Shown here: in pieces, positions 1 to 7,948 of the stretch | Layout of the letters: each line of letters starts with the position of its first letter | Numbering within the stretch: position 1 is the stretch's first letter | NCBI GenBank assembly: GCA_030600405.1 | Contig: JAUVMD010000026.1 | Location: 1-9,648 of the forward strand | DNA from: Nitrospirota bacterium | GTDB taxonomy: Bacteria > Nitrospinota > Nitrospinia > Nitrospinales > Nitrospinaceae | Direction: 5' to 3' | Length of the DNA: 9,648 bases | Notes under the pieces: model-generated | Told to the model about the DNA's origin: nothing | The model's database searches: none | The model's input: the letters and a program-made list of their open reading frames with translations, nothing else | Translations under genes and position numbers: made by a program

Positions 1-1227
1 CAAGCCGTTGTTTTTTAATGAGTTTTTTACCATCCGGGGTGTAGTGCCAAGCCCAGTAGTCGTTCGCTTCCAGGCAGAAAAAATGCATGACTTTGTTCCG
101 GGTGGCCCCAGAATATCCTTTCTCCAGCACGGTGGGAAGGGTCGATTTCAGGCATTCCAGGGTGTCGGCGAACAGGCCGGTATCCCAATGCCGGGCGATC
201 AGGTGGCTGAGAGCGGCGACCCGTCGGTAGGGGAAATTGGCCGGCCGCATTTTGCCGAATTTCCATTCTTTCCGGTCCATCACCCGGTCCGTGAATTTTT
301 TCTGGTGCCGGTTCCAGACGTTCTTCAAATCTGAAAAATAAGTCCGGTCTTTGGCGGATGAACACTGCGGCAGACCGGTAAAATCGATGAGGCCGGAGAC
401 CCCGAACAAGAGGGCTTGGATGACATGGACCTTCTCTTCGTATGACGATTTCGCCGGGACGAGCTTTTTGATGTCCTCCAGCGTTACTATTTCCGCCAAG
501 GTGCAGAAGGGTTGCTTGTTGCTGGGGTAGCCCATAGCTTCCGCCACGCCTTCGTAGAACGTCTGTTCGTAACCCTTGGTGATGATGCGGTCGTGGAACC
601 GGTCCATCTTGGTCTGGACGCGCGCGTCGCCAGCGCTCTTCAAAAGTCCGGTGAATTTTTCCTGCGTCAGGCGGGCCAGCGGGCGGTGGCACAGGCCGTA
701 GTTGAGCTGGTTGAGCAGGGGATAACTGTCGAAGTCCAACTGCTCGTTCAGTTGCAGAATGCCCTGCTTCAGGTAATCCTTGAGCTCCAACTCGAAGATG
801 TGCGGCCGCGACAAATTTTTGGTTTCCGCCGCCGCCCTCGTTCCAATCGGCTTGCGGCCCCGGCCTTTCCACATGAACACATGCAGGATGACGTTGTCGT
901 ACTCGTTGTTACCCGAATGACCGTGTGCTTTCCAGTCGCAACCGTAGACATGTAGCTCGACGTCGCCCTCGTGCAGTTTACCGTCCACCCGGATGGCGGC
1001 GCTTTTGAAATCCGGTCCGCTACCAAAATTCCAGTAGCCGGGAAAAATGACTTCCAACGCTCGGCCGTCGGTGATTTTAAGCTCATCGGTTTTGATCGAC
1101 TGGTCGTTCCACACGCACCGGATGACTTTTTCCGGGATGCGTTCTTCCAACTCCTCTTCCACCTGGGTGCGGGTGTAGAGTTGGGTAAACTTCAGATAGC
1201 GATCAGTAAAGGTTTGCTCTTCGGTTC

Positions 1228-1231
<4 letters not shown>
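1..1231 (-). CDS. DUF2851 family protein, C-terminus cut by the left window edge
   Basis: I translated the minus strand from the ATG at 1231. The frame stays open for 410 codons to the window edge, so the C-terminus is missing. It matches the DUF2851 family as I know it: a core with GPDF (residues 72-75), GDVELHV (89-95), CDW (98-100), HGH (103-105) and DNVILHV (112-118). Later come the family-like blocks TFYEGVAEAMGY (224-235), LLFGVSGLI (274-282) and MRPANFPYRRVAALSHLI (328-345). No signal peptide or membrane segment is seen, so it is probably cytoplasmic. Its ATG overlaps the cysS stop codon (ATGA, 1228-1231), so translation is probably coupled to cysS. The biochemical function of the family is unknown to me. 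The PD-x17-ExH arrangement recalls PD-(D/E)XK nuclease cores, but that is only a hypothesis. Other open frames across this stretch are low-complexity Arg/Pro/Ser-rich shadows. Family call is confident; function is not. Confidence 0.88.
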
Positions 1232-2685
<1,454 letters not shown>

Positions 2686-2811
2686 AAAATATCATTACAG
2701 AAGGGTAAAATCAAACAGCTGGGGAGGTGGTCCTGACAATCTCCTTAAAGAGTTAAAATATATAAACAGTTTTCAATTTTAGGGGAAAATGTATTTTTTC
2801 CGGAAGGGCAA
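2686..2811. other. AT-rich intergenic gap upstream of cysS
   Basis: These 126 nt separate the stop of the TPR/cupredoxin gene from the start of cysS, both on the minus strand. I see no gene here. A weak 6-bp inverted repeat (GGAAAA / TTTTCC, around 2785-2802) follows the upstream gene but has no GC-rich stem or clean U tract, so I do not call a terminator. On the minus strand a TATATT hexamer near 2757-2762 could be a -10 box for cysS, but I find no convincing -35. The minus strand also carries AAGGAG and, about 15 nt later, CACCTCC. These could pair weakly, yet no start codon follows at normal spacing. A cysS promoter somewhere in this gap is likely but not pinned down. Confidence 0.4.
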
Positions 2812-4797
2812 TTAGGGCTTGGGATTCAGCCTGTGTTCCAGTTCCTTCACGTTATTTCGGAGCTGGGCGACGACGCGTTCTGCCTTGAATTTCAGGGAAT
2901 CGGCCGTTACTTTTTCCGTGTTGCCGATGCCCGAGAGTTGTTTGCGGATTTCGTCCATGGCCTGCTCCAGTTTCAGGCTCCGCTGTTCACTGAAACTCTT
3001 GGCGATGGCGCCTTTCAGGCCTTTGCCGTCGTAGTGCTGGGTGATGGCGATAAGCATCCGTTTGCGGGGTTTGTATTTTTTGCCTTCTTCCCAATCTTTG
3101 ATAGCCAGGGCCATTTCTCTCTCGATGTCATCGACCACTATGTTGTAATCGGTGGCGTCGACCAGATCGTGAATCTCGCCGAGCTTGGACACGGAGGCGA
3201 TTTTAAAGTCGAAGGTCTCGTTTTTTCCCGTCAGCTTGATGCTTTTGACGTTTTTCGCCACATCTTCCGGATACAGCTGGGGATGCCAGAACTCGAGAAT
3301 GTACTCCTGGCTTTTCACTTCATCGAATTGATAGTTCCCGTTGGCGTCGGTACGGGCAAAATAACCGTTGGGCACCACGAACACCGTCCCCATCATGTCC
3401 TTGTGCAGATTGCACCGCAGGATGACCGGTCCCGGCGTTTTCAGCTGGATTTCGCGGGAGGCGCCGGCGGCCATCGCGCCCAGGTTGAACTGGTTGCCCG
3501 AGGACTTGGAGTAGATGTTGTGGACCTCCCGGTCGTCATTGATGAAGGTGACCGTGGATCCAATCATCACCACCGAATGGGCCGGCTCGAATTGCAGTTC
3601 TCTTTGGTAAACCTTGAGGGACTGTACAGTTTGTTTGGGAGCTTTGAGCTTGCTCTTGGTTTCGAGAATTACCACCCCATGGTCGTTTGCCGATAGATTA
3701 TTGATGGTGACCTTGCCTTTAACATGGGTAACCGGATTCGTGATCTTGGAATCCGACCCTTCCATCTTATGGTCGGAGCCCTCGGATTTTTGAGCGGTCT
3801 TTTCAGATTCCTTCAGTTGGTTTTTTTTGTCGCCTTTTTGGGGAGAAGGTTTGAGCTTGGCTTCCTGTGGGCCGATGCCTTTTTTCTTCAGACCCATCGC
3901 GGTGAGAAACTGCACCACGAAGGGTTTTTCGTATTGCTTGTCGAGCTCGATGGCCCGCGTGAAATGCGGTGCCGCCCCCTCAAAATTCTTTTGCAGACTT
4001 CGCGTGATGCCGAGATTAAAATGCCCTTGCGCGAAATCCTCCTTGATTTCCAGCGCTTTGACGTAGTTGGCCTCTTCCTTTTGGTAATCCTTTTTCAGGC
4101 CATAGCTTTTGCCCAGGTAGTTGTAGGCCAGATAGTGTTTCGGGTTGAGCTTGAGGGTTTTCTGGAACAGGTCGATGGCTCCGTCGGCATCCTTTTCGAA
4201 TAGGCGGGACATGCCCCAATTAAAAACGATTTCCTCGTCTTCTGGTGCCAGTTCGTAAGCCCGGGCGAAACGCTTGTTGGCGCCCTTGAATTTTTTCTGC
4301 ATGCGCAGAGCCGCACCCCAGATAGAAAACACCTCCGGCGAATTCGGGCTGAGATCGGCGGCTTTTTCAAATTCCAGTTCGGCCCGCTCGTATTTTCCGT
4401 TTTCCACCAGGTCCATGCCCTTGGAAATATACTCCAGCGTTTCCCGCGGCAGGTCGGTTGGAGGGGTGGTTTGCGGGACCGTTGGGTCGGAAATCGCCTT
4501 GGTGAAGTCCAAGGCATTTTTATCCGGATCATTTTGGGCCAGCTGTTCGAAGGATTCCGGTTCCTTGGCTGGCGGCGAAGGGGGTTTGGGTTGGCTTTTC
4601 GGGCCAGTATCTTCCGGCACCGCGACGCTGACCTCCGTCTTCTTATATTTGTTATAGGGCACCAGATCGCCCGCGGGCTGGAACAGGGAAAACAGACCCC
4701 AGATTATCCCTCCCATCAGGAGGACGCCGATCAGGGGTTTGATGACGGGGATGGATTTGGATGCATGCTCGGTGTGGCGGATTTTGTTCTTGCTCAT
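2812..4797 (-). CDS. Membrane-anchored TPR / cupredoxin / carboxypeptidase-regulatory-like protein
   Basis: This 661-residue protein has no single named family that I recognise. Layout: a basic N-terminus and one hydrophobic segment (about 20-39), so an uncleaved anchor with the rest probably periplasmic; a Pro-rich linker (about 60-118); about five TPR units (about 119-290) with typical spacing and the A/G/L/Y pattern; a Lys/Ser-rich linker (about 303-350); a cupredoxin-like domain (about 358-476); a CarboxypepD_reg-like beta-sandwich (about 477-535, TDANGNYQFDEV); and a Lys/Glu-rich helical tail (about 540-661) that may form a coiled coil. Type 1 copper ligands appear complete: H426 in DDREVHNIYS, then C462, H465 and M468 or M469 in RCNLHKDMMG. 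This suggests copper binding or electron transfer at the membrane, with TPRs for partner binding. Role and partner are unknown. The ATG at 4797 has AAGG five nt upstream. It lies 71 nt after the fmdB gene on the same strand. Confidence 0.88.
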   Translation of the reverse strand: MSKNKIRHTEHASKSIPVIKPLIGVLLMGGIIWGLFSLFQPAGDLVPYNKYKKTEVSVAVPEDTGPKSQPKPPSPPAKEPESFEQLAQNDPDKNALDFTKAISDPTVPQTTPPTDLPRETLEYISKGMDLVENGKYERAELEFEKAADLSPNSPEVFSIWGAALRMQKKFKGANKRFARAYELAPEDEEIVFNWGMSRLFEKDADGAIDLFQKTLKLNPKHYLAYNYLGKSYGLKKDYQKEEANYVKALEIKEDFAQGHFNLGITRSLQKNFEGAAPHFTRAIELDKQYEKPFVVQFLTAMGLKKKGIGPQEAKLKPSPQKGDKKNQLKESEKTAQKSEGSDHKMEGSDSKITNPVTHVKGKVTINNLSANDHGVVILETKSKLKAPKQTVQSLKVYQRELQFEPAHSVVMIGSTVTFINDDREVHNIYSKSSGNQFNLGAMAAGASREIQLKTPGPVILRCNLHKDMMGTVFVVPNGYFARTDANGNYQFDEVKSQEYILEFWHPQLYPEDVAKNVKSIKLTGKNETFDFKIASVSKLGEIHDLVDATDYNIVVDDIEREMALAIKDWEEGKKYKPRKRMLIAITQHYDGKGLKGAIAKSFSEQRSLKLEQAMDEIRKQLSGIGNTEKVTADSLKFKAERVVAQLRNNVKELEHRLNPKP

Positions 4798-4843
4798 GTA
4801 AGCCTTGTGAAAATAGAACCTATTAAAACAACAGTTTTTCTCT

Positions 4844-4868
4844 GAACCCGTAGAATGGTTTTGGGTTC
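4844..4868. repeat. Perfect 6-bp inverted repeat directly after the FmdB-family stop
   Basis: GAACCC (4844-4849) and GGGTTC (4863-4868) form a perfect 6-bp inverted repeat with a 13-nt loop, abutting the stop codon of the FmdB-family gene on the minus strand. On that strand the hairpin is followed by A-rich rather than U-rich sequence, so it does not look like a standard intrinsic terminator. It could be an mRNA 3' stabiliser, a processing site, or chance. Confidence 0.3.
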
Positions 4869-5129
4869 TTAATCGTGGTATTCAGACACGTGTTTGGGTA
4901 TTGGAAGATTCAAAACCCGTTTATTGGGCAACTCGTCGGCCGTAACCGGTCCCGCTTTGACGGTACTGGGGGTCGTCCTCGGTGGTATTTTGGAAGAAAA
5001 AGAGGACATCTGAGCACGCACATTAGAACCGCATTCTGAACATACAGTTTCTTCTTTATTAACCGAGGCCGATTGCAGAAGGGTGAATTCCTTCCGGCAA
5101 TCTTCACAATAATATTCGTATAAAGGCAT
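4869..5129 (-). CDS. FmdB-family zinc-ribbon protein
   Basis: This is a small putative regulatory protein of the FmdB family, 86 residues from the ATG at 5129. I chose this start because family members begin MP(I/L)YEY, and here the protein begins MPLYEYYC. An upstream TTG at 5141 would add four residues (MGLQ) but also lies on the weak GGGA that could serve as ribosome binding site. Two CxxC knuckles, C8/C11 (CEDC) and C30/C33 (CSEC), form the zinc ribbon. The C-terminal half (about 40-86) is Ser/Pro/Thr-rich and probably disordered. FmdB was named from a putative regulator near formamidase genes, but the molecular role across bacteria is not settled. It is the first gene of the leftward block, 71 nt before the TPR/cupredoxin gene, and sits behind a promoter-like sequence at 5182-5211. 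Confidence 0.92.
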   Translation of the reverse strand: MPLYEYYCEDCRKEFTLLQSASVNKEETVCSECGSNVRAQMSSFSSKIPPRTTPSTVKAGPVTADELPNKRVLNLPIPKHVSEYHD

Positions 5130-5141
5130 CTGAAGTCCCAA

Positions 5142-5185
5142 AAATCCCTAAATCTAGGCTTGCAAAGTTAAGAGTATTAGGATTT
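5142..5185. repeat. Bulged inverted repeat beside the divergent promoters
   Basis: AAATCCCTAA (5142-5151) pairs with TTAGGATTT (5177-5185): nine base pairs with one bulged C, around a 25-nt loop. The right arm covers part of the shared -10 region of both predicted promoters. The left arm lies in the FmdB-gene leader. It could be a regulator binding site, an RNA hairpin in the leftward leader, or chance in AT-rich DNA. Confidence 0.3.
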
Positions 5186-5188
5186 AAT
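5160..5188 (+). promoter_or_regulatory. Candidate sigma70-type promoter for the dCTP deaminase gene
   Basis: TTGCAA (5160-5165) and TTTAAT (5183-5188) are separated by exactly 17 bp. This is the best plus-strand match in the divergent gap. Transcription would start near 5195, leaving an 85-nt leader before the ATG at 5281. The -10 box overlaps the opposing promoter of the leftward block. No experimental support; consensus reading only. Confidence 0.4.
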
Positions 5189-5211
5189 CATACCTCTAAA
5201 CGGCCTGTCAA
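5182..5211 (-). promoter_or_regulatory. Candidate sigma70-type promoter for the leftward FmdB-family gene
   Basis: Read on the minus strand, a perfect TTGACA (-35, at 5211-5206) is followed after 18 bp by TTAAAT (-10, at 5187-5182). Transcription would start near 5175, leaving a leader of about 46 nt before the ATG at 5129. The -10 box overlaps the plus-strand -10 (5183-5188), so RNA polymerase could probably not occupy both promoters at once. Confidence 0.45.
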
Positions 5212-5280
5212 ATAAAACCTCAGAAGTCCTTTAAAAATAGACAGCTTCTCTAATTTAACCGATTTATCAGCCGCCATTTC

Positions 5281-6453
5281 ATGGAACCCTTAGCCGCCAG
5301 ACCCGTCATGGAAACCGAACCCGATTGGAAAGGCAAGGCCGGATACCTGCCTTACCAAATGATTGTTTCCGCTTGTGAAATGGGAATCATTCACGCGCCT
5401 TCGAAAATCGAGGATTCACAGTTCCAGCCCGTCAGCCTGGATTTGCGTTTGGGGAGCAAAGCGTATCGCATTCGGAGCAGTTTCTTGCCTGAAAACGACA
5501 CGGTGGAAAACAAGCTGAAAGACCTGAAGCAATATGAGGTGGACTTAAGAGAACCCAAAGGCGGCATTCTGGAGCGCCACGCCATTTATCTGATTCCCTT
5601 ACAGGAAGAATTGGATTTCCCGGATTCCATCTACGGCAAAACCAATCCAAAAAGCTCGACAGGCCGATTGGATATGTTTACCCGGCTCATCATTGACTGG
5701 GGGCACCGGTTCGACGAAATTCCCAGAGGCTACAAAGGGAAGATGTATCTGGAAGTCATACCGCGCACCTTCCAGGTCAAAGTATTTGAAGGTCTGAAAC
5801 TCAATCAATTGAGAATAGGGTATGGGCAACCGACGTTAATGGGTAAAAAAAGTTTGGAACCGGATTATAAAAACAACCCGATTCTGTTCCACCAGAGCGG
5901 TTTTGAAATTCCCATTAAAGATATCAAGCTCAAAGGCGGTCTTTACATCAGTGTGGATTTGTCGCCCAGAGAAGACGGAGTGGTTGCTTATAAGGCTAAA
6001 CAGAACAGTAGTATCATCGACCTTTCGAAAGTAAATCATTACGATCCTTTAGAGTTTTGGGAACCCATTCGCCCATATAAAAAAAATCGGTTGATACTCG
6101 AGCCGGAAAGTTTTTACATCATGAGATCGAAGGAAAAGATTTGTATTTGGCCCCATCTTCTCGCTGAAATGGTTGCCTATGAGCCCAATAGTGGGGAACT
6201 CCGAACGCATTATGCCGGATTTTTTGATCCGGGATTTGGTTGGAGTCCTGACCAAGATCGTTTGTCACAAGGAACCCGGGCGGTTATGGAAGTCCGTCCC
6301 CATGATGTACCATTTATGGTTGAAGATGGGCAAACCTTCTGCCGCCTGAAGTTTGAGAAAGTTATTGAAACTCCTGCCAAAATATATGGGAAGGATTTAA
6401 ATTCCCATTATCAATCCCAGGGCCTCACCCTCAGTAAATATTTCAAAAACTGA
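5281..6453 (+). CDS. dcd: Long-form dCTP deaminase (2'-deoxycytidine 5'-triphosphate deaminase)
   Basis: This enzyme converts dCTP to dUTP and ammonia, feeding dTMP synthesis, in the cytoplasm. At 390 residues it is about twice the roughly 190-residue E. coli Dcd and resembles the long form common in alphaproteobacteria. It appears to be two dUTPase/Dcd-fold halves. The first (about 20-190) has QPVSLDLRLG (49-58), the signature NPKSSTGRLDMFTR (122-135) and YLEVIPRTF (156-164). The second (about 215-370) has HYAGFFDPGFGW (310-321) and GTRAVMEVRPHDVPF (331-345). By alignment from memory, E158 and E337 sit where the catalytic Glu of Dcd lies; only the first half keeps the canonical SSxGR loop. 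No Shine-Dalgarno is visible at the 5281 ATG. The next ATG (5308, residue 10) would be nearer the family N-terminus and cannot be excluded. An in-frame stop lies at 5251. No terminator follows. Confidence 0.93.
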   Translation: MEPLAARPVMETEPDWKGKAGYLPYQMIVSACEMGIIHAPSKIEDSQFQPVSLDLRLGSKAYRIRSSFLPENDTVENKLKDLKQYEVDLREPKGGILERHAIYLIPLQEELDFPDSIYGKTNPKSSTGRLDMFTRLIIDWGHRFDEIPRGYKGKMYLEVIPRTFQVKVFEGLKLNQLRIGYGQPTLMGKKSLEPDYKNNPILFHQSGFEIPIKDIKLKGGLYISVDLSPREDGVVAYKAKQNSSIIDLSKVNHYDPLEFWEPIRPYKKNRLILEPESFYIMRSKEKICIWPHLLAEMVAYEPNSGELRTHYAGFFDPGFGWSPDQDRLSQGTRAVMEVRPHDVPFMVEDGQTFCRLKFEKVIETPAKIYGKDLNSHYQSQGLTLSKYFKN

Positions 6454-6469
6454 GAGTTCCAATTTAATT

Positions 6470-6498
6470 TTGCGGTGGCTTTCCAGACAGGATAGAAT
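6470..6498 (+). promoter_or_regulatory. Candidate sigma70-type promoter for the scpB operon
   Basis: TTGCGG (6470-6475) and TAGAAT (6493-6498) have a 17-bp spacer in the 69-nt gap between the dCTP deaminase stop and the scpB start. Transcription would begin near 6505, just ahead of the scpB ribosome binding site at 6512-6516. This suggests scpB and the genes after it can be expressed independently of dcd, although read-through from dcd is not excluded. Confidence 0.45.
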
Positions 6499-6511
6499 GA
6501 CCCGAAACAAC

Positions 6512-6516
6512 GAGGA
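6512..6516 (+). promoter_or_regulatory. Ribosome binding site fixing the GTG start of scpB
   Basis: GAGGA lies six nt before the GTG at 6523. This supports GTG initiation and gives an N-terminus (MDRNELKPIIENLLLAS) typical of ScpB. Confidence 0.6.
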
Positions 6517-6522
6517 TTCGCC

Positions 6523-7188
6523 GTGGACCGTAACGAATTAAAACCCATCATCGAAAATCTCCTGCTGGCTTCCGACCAACCGGTAAGCGCGGATCTCCTG
6601 TACAAGACGTTTCAAGGCCGGTCCAGCAAAGAGGACCTGCTAGCGGTGTTGAAAGAACTGCAGGAGGACTATCAATCCAAAAACCTGCACATCGTTGAAG
6701 TGGCCGACGGGTTTCAATTGTGTACGCGGCCGGAATATTCTGACTGGATTCGAAAACTTTTAAAGCTGGATAAAAGTTTCAAGCTGTCGCGGGCGGCATT
6801 GGATACACTGGCGATCATCGCATACAAGCAACCGTTGACACGGGCGGAAGTCGATGAAATTCGCGGGGTGGATTCGAGTGGCGTCGTACGGACGCTTCTG
6901 GAGAAGAAAATTATTTGCCCGGCGGGTCGCAAGAACGTTCCAGGCAAACCCATGATGTTTCGCACCACCCAGAAATTTCTCGAATACTTTGGCCTGCGCG
7001 ATCTGAGTGAAATGCCGACTCTGGAAGACTTCAACGAAGAGCTTGAAGGGGAAGTCGAACCCGAACAGGGTGAATTGACATTTAATAATAAAGATGATTT
7101 GCCTGCCGCCGATACCGATCTTGCCGAGGATACAGTCCGCGAAGAAGCGTCCACCGGAGCCCACGATCCGGAAAGGGGCAATGCTTGA
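6523..7188 (+). CDS. scpB: Segregation and condensation protein ScpB
   Basis: ScpB is the winged-helix kleisin-associated subunit of the bacterial SMC condensin complex. It binds ScpA as a dimer and helps compact and segregate the nucleoid. The 221 residues show two winged-helix regions (about 1-84 and 87-165), with the family block LSRAALDTLAIIAYKQPLTR (88-107), then EIRGVDSSGVVRTLLEK (112-128), GRKNVPGKPMMFRTT (135-149) and FLEYFGLRDLSEMP (152-165). After residue 166 a highly acidic tail (Glu/Asp-rich, about 55 residues) is probably disordered. The start is GTG with a good ribosome binding site. scpA, the usual upstream partner, is not next to it; the dCTP deaminase gene takes that place. 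Downstream, rluB begins 8 nt before the scpB stop, the common scpB-rluB pairing. Confidence 0.97.
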   Translation: MDRNELKPIIENLLLASDQPVSADLLYKTFQGRSSKEDLLAVLKELQEDYQSKNLHIVEVADGFQLCTRPEYSDWIRKLLKLDKSFKLSRAALDTLAIIAYKQPLTRAEVDEIRGVDSSGVVRTLLEKKIICPAGRKNVPGKPMMFRTTQKFLEYFGLRDLSEMPTLEDFNEELEGEVEPEQGELTFNNKDDLPAADTDLAEDTVREEASTGAHDPERGNA

Positions 7189-7948
7189 TTTTCAACCCAC
7201 CGTTCTCGATTCTATGACCCTACGTTTACAAAAAATCATCGCCAATGCTGGCATCGCCTCCCGGCGGGAGGCGGAACGTTTAATTGACGAAGGCCGGGTG
7301 TCCGTCAATGGCACTGTCGTGCGTCAACAGGGAGTTCTGGCTGACCCGGATGCGGACCGGATTAAAGTGAATGGCCGCCTGCTTCCCGCTCCGGAAAAGA
7401 AGGTGTGCATTTTGTTCAACAAGCCTCGGGGTTGTTTGACCACGGTGAAAGACGATAAGGCCCGGCCGACGGTAATGGAATTTTTTAAGGACCTGCCCGC
7501 ACGCGTGTATCCGGTGGGCCGTCTCGATTTCAATACCGAGGGTGTGCTGTTGTTTACGAACGACGGTGACTTGTCCAAAAAACTGCTGGCCCCAAAATCG
7601 AAAGTTCCACGCACCTATCTGGTCAAGGTTCGCGGCGTGCCTGAAGAAAAAGCATTGAACCGACTTCGCAGAGGGGTGCGATTGGATAATCGTCCCACCG
7701 GTCCCATGAAAGTTCATATCAAAAGGACGACGGGAAAGAACAGCGTACTCTCCATAAAGCTGGCGGAGGGAAAATACCGCCACCTCAAACGGGTCTGCGA
7801 AAAGGTGGGCCACCCGGTCGTCAAGATCAACCGCATCGAATTCGGCAAGCTCAACCTGACGGGGCTTCCGTTGGGGGCCTACCGTTTTTTAACACCGAAG
7901 GAAGTTCGTTCGTTGAATGCTCTGATCCGCGAGACCGATAAAAAATGA
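7181..7948 (+). CDS. rluB: Ribosomal large subunit pseudouridine synthase, RluB type
   Basis: This is an RsuA/RluB/E/F-family pseudouridine synthase that isomerises a uridine in 23S rRNA (U2605 in E. coli for RluB). From the ATG at 7181 it has 255 residues. An N-terminal S4 RNA-binding domain (about 14-60, RLQKIIANAGIASRREAERL) is followed by the catalytic domain with KPRGCLTT (81-88) and the signature VGRLDFNTEGVLLFTNDGDL (112-131); D116 is the expected catalytic Asp. I chose 7181 because GGAAAGGGG lies just upstream and the 8-nt overlap with scpB favours coupling. The frame is open further upstream (an ATG at 7094), but that extension is inside scpB and unlike the family. An ATG at 7214 (MTLRLQKII) is also plausible by homology but has no ribosome binding site. 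RluB rather than RluE/F is chosen from the scpB context and the presence of the S4 domain. Confidence 0.95.
   Translation: MLDFQPTVLDSMTLRLQKIIANAGIASRREAERLIDEGRVSVNGTVVRQQGVLADPDADRIKVNGRLLPAPEKKVCILFNKPRGCLTTVKDDKARPTVMEFFKDLPARVYPVGRLDFNTEGVLLFTNDGDLSKKLLAPKSKVPRTYLVKVRGVPEEKALNRLRRGVRLDNRPTGPMKVHIKRTTGKNSVLSIKLAEGKYRHLKRVCEKVGHPVVKINRIEFGKLNLTGLPLGAYRFLTPKEVRSLNALIRETDKK

Noticed and set aside
27..1086. Open minus-strand frames of 281 and 105 codons, and several plus-strand frames, across the DUF2851 gene
   Set aside because: Their products are Arg/Pro/Ser-rich with no family signature. The frame from the ATG at 1231 has clear DUF2851 motifs and runs through the whole stretch.
2686..2760. 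AAGGAG and CACCTCC as a translation-controlling hairpin upstream of cysS
   Set aside because: Only about four pairs form, and no start codon follows AAGGAG at normal spacing.
2785..2802. Possible terminator hairpin after the TPR/cupredoxin gene
   Set aside because: The stem is only six mostly A/T pairs, with no U tract following it on the minus strand.
2833..3696. Plus-strand open frame of 287 codons antisense to the TPR/cupredoxin gene
   Set aside because: The product is Phe/Val/Asp-rich with no recognisable domain, as expected for an antisense shadow of a Lys/Glu-rich gene. The minus-strand gene has clear domains.
7094..7180. Upstream extension of rluB starting at 7094
   Set aside because: It lies wholly inside scpB, adds 29 residues unlike the family and lacks a convincing ribosome binding site. 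The 7181 start has GGAAAGGGG just upstream.
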